A stretch of DNA of 64,000 nt, taken from Casuarina equisetifolia. Lineage: Eukaryota > Streptophyta > Magnoliopsida > Fagales > Casuarinaceae. The stretch covers positions 27,183,884-27,247,883 of the forward strand of contig CM052356.1 in assembly GCA_028551475.1 (NCBI GenBank), given 5' to 3'. Position 1 is the stretch's first letter. Each line of letters starts with the position of its first letter. The translations under genes and the position numbers were made by a program. The notes beneath the pieces are model-generated. The model was not told where the DNA came from and made no database searches. It saw only the letters and a list, made by a program, of their open reading frames with translations. Positions 58,240 to 64,000 of the stretch are shown here, in pieces.

Positions 58240-60474
58240 CTTATCGCTTTTGTGTATTAGAATCATTTGCATCCGGTTTGAGCTCTAAACCACAAAATTT
58301 TGTTGCCTTGTTTACCACCAAAGTCTTACTTGCTACAGAAGTAGTAAAACGCTAATACCGTGTGCTTTGTGGACGACACTCCCCTGTCCCTTCATGATAA
58401 TATACACTTAAAATGGAGGGTTATTTTACCGTAACATAGTTTGAATGAGTTGAGTTCGAACTGTTCTAAATTTTTCTGGTTGTAATATATATATATGCAT
58501 ATATGCATGAGAGTTCAAGCAAACTAAATGAATGAGTTAAATGTACAGGAATTTGTTTTACAAGCCTAAAATAATGGAGTTTTGACGAGTTCGAGTTGTT
58601 AAATAATGGAGTCTGACTTGGTGTTTAAATTTGGCTTGTTCGTTAAGTGAACAAAATTCCAACCAAAGCAATCTTGAATTTGTCATGTTGGTTCTCTTAT
58701 AGTCTTTTACTGGCCATCACTATTTAAAAGAACTTGAGAAGATTGATTGGAAGAAAAAAGGATAGAAGAATAAAGAATTTGTATCACACACAAGGTTCAA
58801 TTGTATTTAATCAAGGTGTAGACAATTCTCCAAAAATACTATTAAATAAGCTACCAATCTCAATCACTGACAAACAGCATTGCTCCTTGAAAATTTCAAC
58901 CAGCACCTTAGTTATTAAAATTGTCCAAATTCCAATGGTAATCACTAAAGCACCCTAGTCCACTCTTTCAAACTAATCACCTCCAAACTTCTTAAACAAG
59001 CTTATGACATCAATTTATCATAAAACCAACTTACCTTAAACATCAATCAACGTCAAACAGGTTCTAGTATTATTTGATTTTCCAAAGGTACAAATCAACA
59101 TCTTTGTGGTCCTTGTCACAGAACTTTAATAAATCAATGTTCTTGCTTAAAGCATCAAGATTTATGGCCTTTTTTTTTGTTGTCTAGGCACCAATTAAAG
59201 GTTAACACCCCTCTGCACCCCAGCCCTTGAAAACACCATTAACACGTTCATGGCTTATCTTCTTGGTTGACAAAAATTGAAGAAGGACTAGTACAACCGG
59301 CCGCTATAACTCTCACAAAACAGTTCAAAGGCTTGGAAAATACGAACATTTCTGCAAAATAAACCAGCAAAAGACCAAGATTTTGACAGCAAATGCGGTC
59401 AGTTCCTTGAAAAGCCGAGGTCTTGACAACTGTAGTGCAAGAAAGCCTTGCAACCTCCCATGAACCTCCCATGTACATTAACCGCATAGTTTAGGAATAA
59501 ATACAATAGCAGCCCTCTTTGAATAAAGTTTAAATTAAAAGTTAAGAGAGAATATAGCATGACATGTTGGTAACCTTAAAACACTATAAACCAAAACATG
59601 TGCAAGCAAGTTTGCCTGATATATTTCTTTATTCCTCTTTTTTTTTTCTTTTCTTTTTTTCTTTCATCTCCCTTACCCTCTTTTTTTTTTTTCCAGCATT
59701 AGTTTTAACCTTTTATATCAGTGTTAATATTTTTTATTTCATATTTATATTTTATACCATGCGTATAAACCTTATACTGTCTCTCGAACATTTATAAAGA
59801 TGTATACTATTCTTATTCGGTTAGTATTCTGACTTCAATAATTTATTATCATATGTCAAGCTGTCATTTTCAAAATATATATATCAATTTTGATATTACT
59901 AATTCAGAGTGAACTATGAATATTGCTAATCTTAAATAAAATGGTATTAAACATGCATATAGATATGGAAAAGATATGAACATAGAAAAAATAAATTGTT
60001 CATAAGCGTTTTGTTAAAATAAGATTATTAAACTTTTCCTTAGGCTCAACTTATATTGTGCTGCAGCAGTCCTTGATCAGAACACTAGAAGATTTGGCCT
60101 CAGTCAACCACTTTTACTAAGGTTGCCGATTCATGTTGCCACAGGGGCAGAGGAAAAACTACAATACTGGTTCAGATCGTCCAACAGATACTCATAAGCA
60201 TAGCTTATTATTCACTCACACAAAACTACACTCTCAAATCAAAATGAGACCACAAGGCACTAATTTATCATCAAACGATTTTTAATTGACATCTAAATTG
60301 ACTGACTCGATTCAAATTTGTCACAGATTTTCATTCATCCACTTTGACTTGCAGCGCAGAGGATTTCTCTCATGATGACAACTTCGATCCAGTACCTTAT
60401 TGCAGAAGAAAATGTTGGGAGACTGCTCTTTCCGGATAAAACACTATAGGTTGGAAAATGGTTCTTTCTTCCCA
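58240..60474. other. Intergenic between PCO3-like and enolase 3' ends, no gene seen
   Basis: The two genes converge here. Contents: a (TA)n-like run near 58488-58505, T-rich tracts at 59635-59700, and no open frame with domain features. Confidence 0.55.
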
Positions 60475-63400
60475 CTAAGGTGATCTGAAGGCTTCACCAG
60501 CATAACGCACATTTCCAAGCTCCTCTTCAATGCGGAGAAGCTGCAATCAAATTCAAATCCCAGAAAAAGGGAAGTTGACATGAGATTGATGCTATCATAT
60601 GAGTAGCAATCACGAATCTAGTTAGCCATTGAAGAAAAAAATAAGAGAAACATATTCGAGGAACATTTTAAGCAAAGACTTTACAAGAACAATTACAGAA
60701 GAGCCCGCACGCTTTCAGCAGAGCTCGAAAGCAAACGATCAAAAAGTGAGCCTCACATTTGCAATTTCCAATACTCAACTTTGCAATTCAGAGTATTGAA
60801 ATTTAGTGATCTAGTCCACGCAATCAGACCAACATTTGGAATGGTCTTCAAATAACCCATATGATTGAAAAGACTCTAATCTATGTTGTTGGCATGGCAT
60901 CCGAATTCATTCCTGATACTGTAATAACACAAGTTGCAACCTAGCTACTAGTTTTAATTCTCCACATGCCAGATCTTCTTTTGTATTTTTTTCCAAATTA
61001 GCCTATAGCTGGAAAGCCATGTCATTAGGGCGAGAAGGCTACAAGCGAGAGAGAGAAAGTGGAGGGGGAAGAAATATATGAACAGGGATGAAAGAAGAAC
61101 GAGACTGAAGGTTCCAATTTACCTGATTGTACTTGGCCAACCGCTCACTTCGGCAAGGAGCTCCGGTTTTGATCTACATGAAAGATGTGTAGTAGTCAAT
61201 TTCATAGCAATAACATGAAGATACGACAGATGGTAAATTTCAAGAGTCAAAAAATTGAAACCTGTCCACTAGCCAAGCCAACGGAAAGGTCAGCAATAAA
61301 GTTATCCTCCGTTTCACCACTCCGGTGACTGACCATGACACCCCAACCTGCGGCTTTAGAGTCAAGTGCGGCCTGAACAGATTCGGTCACTGTACCAATT
61401 TGGTTAACCTGCAATTGAATAGATAAAATATGAGCTCTCCTTTATTGAGTGCAGAAAAATGAGCTAAATGCTGCATGAACAAGGGCTTTTATCTCAAATG
61501 ATAAATCCATGTCAATTTAGAATGTCAAAACTTGAAGAAACTATAAATGAGGAAACGAAACTGGTGGAGCATGAATAAAATAATAACAACTAGCTGAGAG
61601 CTGGACAACTTTCAGTGAAGAAAAAGAAGGCAAAGAAGAAATAAACAATGAAAAACATAATCCTTATGAGTAAAATCAGAAGATGAATGAGGGATGGTAG
61701 ATGGTTGCCTTTAGAAGTAAACCATTGCAAGCCTTTTTCTGAATGGCTTCGGCTATTCTTTTTGGATTGGTGACCAACAAATCATCTCCTACAAGTTGGA
61801 TGTCAACTGAAGACTGTAGCGAAGCCCATGAACTCCAATCATCTTGATCAAAGGGGTCTTCAATTGACACAATTGGAAATTCTTTAACAAATTCCTTGTA
61901 GAGTTCACCAAGGCTCTGAGCTGAGCGCACATGAGCTCCATCATTTGGTTGTTTCTTGAAGTCTAGATCGTATCTCCCATCTTTGGTGAAAAACTCTGAT
62001 GCGGCAACATCCATTCCAATTTTAATCTGCATTCCACACATTCTATAAGCAAAATTTTACATTGCAAAGAAAACTGTAACAAAGTTAGTGCTTACTACCT
62101 TGCCAGTGTAACCAGCCTTCTCGATGGCATCAATGAGTAAGACCAGGCCCTCCCTGTTATCTTGAACATTGGGAGCAAATCCCCCTTCATCCCCAACATT
62201 GCAAGCATCTTGCCCATATTTGGCCTTAATAATTCCCTTCAGTGTATGATAAACTGCATTCTCAAAATGCTATAGTCGTTAGCTTTCTAATTACTGAAAA
62301 TGGGTGCTCAATAGAATTATTCAACAATCTAAGAACTATCAATGACAAAGCAAGTTTTTATTTGGCTGTGACCCAAGATTTGCATTTAAAACCAGAAGTG
62401 TGGAACATCAATAGCAATAGCAATATCAAATACAACATCTTACACCCTGTTGGTTCAAATTCAACATTTTGATGCCGATCAGAAAAGTAAGCCATATGTA
62501 TTGTTGTGAAAAGAGAATCAACTGAGTATAATAGCCCATAAAAAGAAAACCTCCGCAAGAGATCAATTATTTTGCTTACCCTCACTACCCATGCGGAATG
62601 CCTCAGCAAATGAAGTTGCACCTACAGGTAGTATCATAAATTCTTGCATGGCCAAACTATTTCCAGCATGGCTGCCTCCATTTATCACATTAAAAGCTGG
62701 AACTGGCATAACAAGCTCCTTCGTTCCAGATAATTCCTGTATATGCTTATATAAAGGAATCCCCTTTGCCCCCGCACCAGCTCTGCACACGCTTAGGGAT
62801 ACTCCCAGAATTGCATTAGCACCTAGTTTTGACTTGTTAGGAGTTCCATCAATTTCCAGCATAAGAGCATCCACATCAGCTTGGTTCCTTGTTAAAAGGA
62901 GGCAAAAATGTCAGAGCTATAAAACCTACAACAAAAATACAGCCTGTAATCACTAACAGACATTCAAGTCCCACAAGAAGCAGTAAGCATGACGACAAAA
63001 TTGAGAAAGCTTAGATTTTAACAGGCCCCGAGAGCTAAGCACAACACAAACCTCGTTAACAGTAGCATCCTGTTACACTGACCTTCTTCACAGTTATTTC
63101 CCATTTTGACTCCTATTCTAAGCTCTGCGATCGATTGTTTTTGTTTTATTGGGTTACTTTTTCTGTCTTTCATTTTCTTAACAAGCGGTGCTTCTTTTCA
63201 ACTTTTCCAAACCCACCACCAGCACAAACGGACTCGCCAGGTTGTAACAAACAAAAGGCACTATATAGAGTTCCCTGAAACAGAGCCACACGCTAGTTCA
63301 TTCATGAGAACCAAAGGATCTGAAATGCACATCATACCTCACCCCACGACAGGAACAGTATATCCTACTTCGGCAAGACAAAGCAGTGCTTACAAAAACA

Positions 63401-64000
63401 TTGGTATAATCAAAACTCTATCCCCATTTCATGCCTAGGAAAAAAGATTGAAAAAACTTCTAACCGTTCAGCTATCATCATAAACCCTCCAATTAGATGC
63501 ATCCTACTTTCAGAAACTTTCATTTCCATAACGTCTATAATTGCTTTTATCCGCTACGAATAAAACAAACCCGCCTACAGCAACACCTTTTCTGTAATTT
63601 CATATCTCCAACTTGACCTTGTTAAAAAGAATATACCACCTGAAACGAAATCGATACTTTTTCCAGCAAAGCAGAGAGGAGCTGCTAGTCACTATTTGAA
63701 GATTATATCAGTGAATACGAGTTGAAAATCTACCGGACATCGACGCCGACGAGCTTGGGACCGAGGATCTCGTTAATGTTCTTGACGGCGCAGAGAACCC
63801 CTTTGCCTCCGTAAACACTCTTATCGCCGTCTCGGAGCTCGAGAGCCTCGTAGATCCCCGTGGAGGCCCCGCTGGGGACAGCCGATCGGTAGAGAGTGTC
63901 GGTGATCAGATCGACCTCCACGGTAGGGTTACCCCGGCTGTCCACAATCTGGCGCGCCTTCACTGACTTCACCGCATGCTCCCGCGACGCCGTAACGGCG
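60475..64000 (-). CDS. ENO1: Enolase, plastid type (5' end outside window)
   Basis: Enolase converts 2-phosphoglycerate to phosphoenolpyruvate in glycolysis. The sequence ([36 protein letters not shown]) is of the plastid ENO1 type and has residues before [13 protein letters not shown], so a transit peptide is expected beyond 64000. Exons: 63734-64000 (partial), 62580-62887, 62099-62253, 61709-62026, 61262-61408, 61123-61173 and 60475-60540 (ends [12 protein letters not shown]). Catalytic and Mg-binding motifs are intact: [58 protein letters not shown]. Exons join in frame. The intron after exon 61709-62026 starts with GC (AAG then GCAACC) and ends in AG at the family-conserved position LLLK/VNQIG. 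Open frames running on into that intron are artefacts. Confidence 0.95.
61707..61708 (-). promoter_or_regulatory. GC splice donor in the enolase gene
   Basis: Minus strand CTAAAG followed by GCAACC. The next exon (61408 downward) begins GTTAACCAAATTGG after TTGCAG, so the intron is GC-AG. All the other enolase introns in the window begin with GT. Confidence 0.75.

Noticed and set aside
61676-61708. Enolase exon continuing past LLLK into ATIYHPSF
   Set aside because: The family sequence demands a jump to VNQIG, found intact in the next exon behind TTGCAG. The extension is intron read-through beyond a GC donor.

Overview
This is a plant nuclear window, almost certainly from a eudicot with a repeat-rich, probably woody-type genome. 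Genes have canonical GT-AG introns and sit far apart between Ty1/copia retrotransposons, solo LTRs, segmental duplications and a decaying cluster of LRR receptor-like-protein (RLP) genes. The host genes are single-copy eukaryotic housekeeping genes with plant-type sequence: cytosolic phenylalanyl-tRNA synthetase beta, kinetochore MIS12, a PCO3-type plant cysteine oxidase and a plastid-type enolase. No bacterial, CRISPR or viral feature is present. I do not name a species.

Left part (1-12400). The last three exons of PheRS-beta (+) are followed by a non-coding block and an old LTR-element remnant. A complete copia element follows on the minus strand (4740-11849, 204-bp LTRs, TSD TTATT). A 1273-bp solo LTR with its own TSD (CCCAC) sits inside its coding region.

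RLP region and duplications (12400-47261). One intact 1004-residue RLP (17031-20045, -) has a promoter-proximal tandem array carrying five W-box cores. Around it lie an RLP gutted by deletion (about 13640-14030), duplicated RLP 5' flanks, a broken RLP with a near-identical 72-bp LRR array (39673-43005), and an RLP C-terminal fragment (44330-45230). Interleaved are a metallophosphoesterase pseudogene (22610-23400), a tandem repeat of about 370 bp, a LINE remnant, an old inverted copy of the solo LTR, a second solo LTR (27451-28887, TSD TTTGA) and a second copia element (33983-39322, TSD GATGG) full of stop codons. Two segmental duplications meet at 30940: a copy of the 5' flank of a strictosidine-synthase-like (SSL) gene is fused to a copy of the 3' end of PheRS-beta.

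Right part (47262-64000). The SSL gene (+) carries a 1-base frameshift. MIS12 (-, seven exons) and PCO3-like (+, five exons) are divergent, 432 bp apart. Enolase (-, seven exons seen, 5' end outside the window) has one GC-AG intron. These genes do not form a pathway. They are ordinary neighbours beside a rapidly rearranging immune-receptor cluster. Exon coordinates come from reading splice sites and family sequence by eye, without transcripts.
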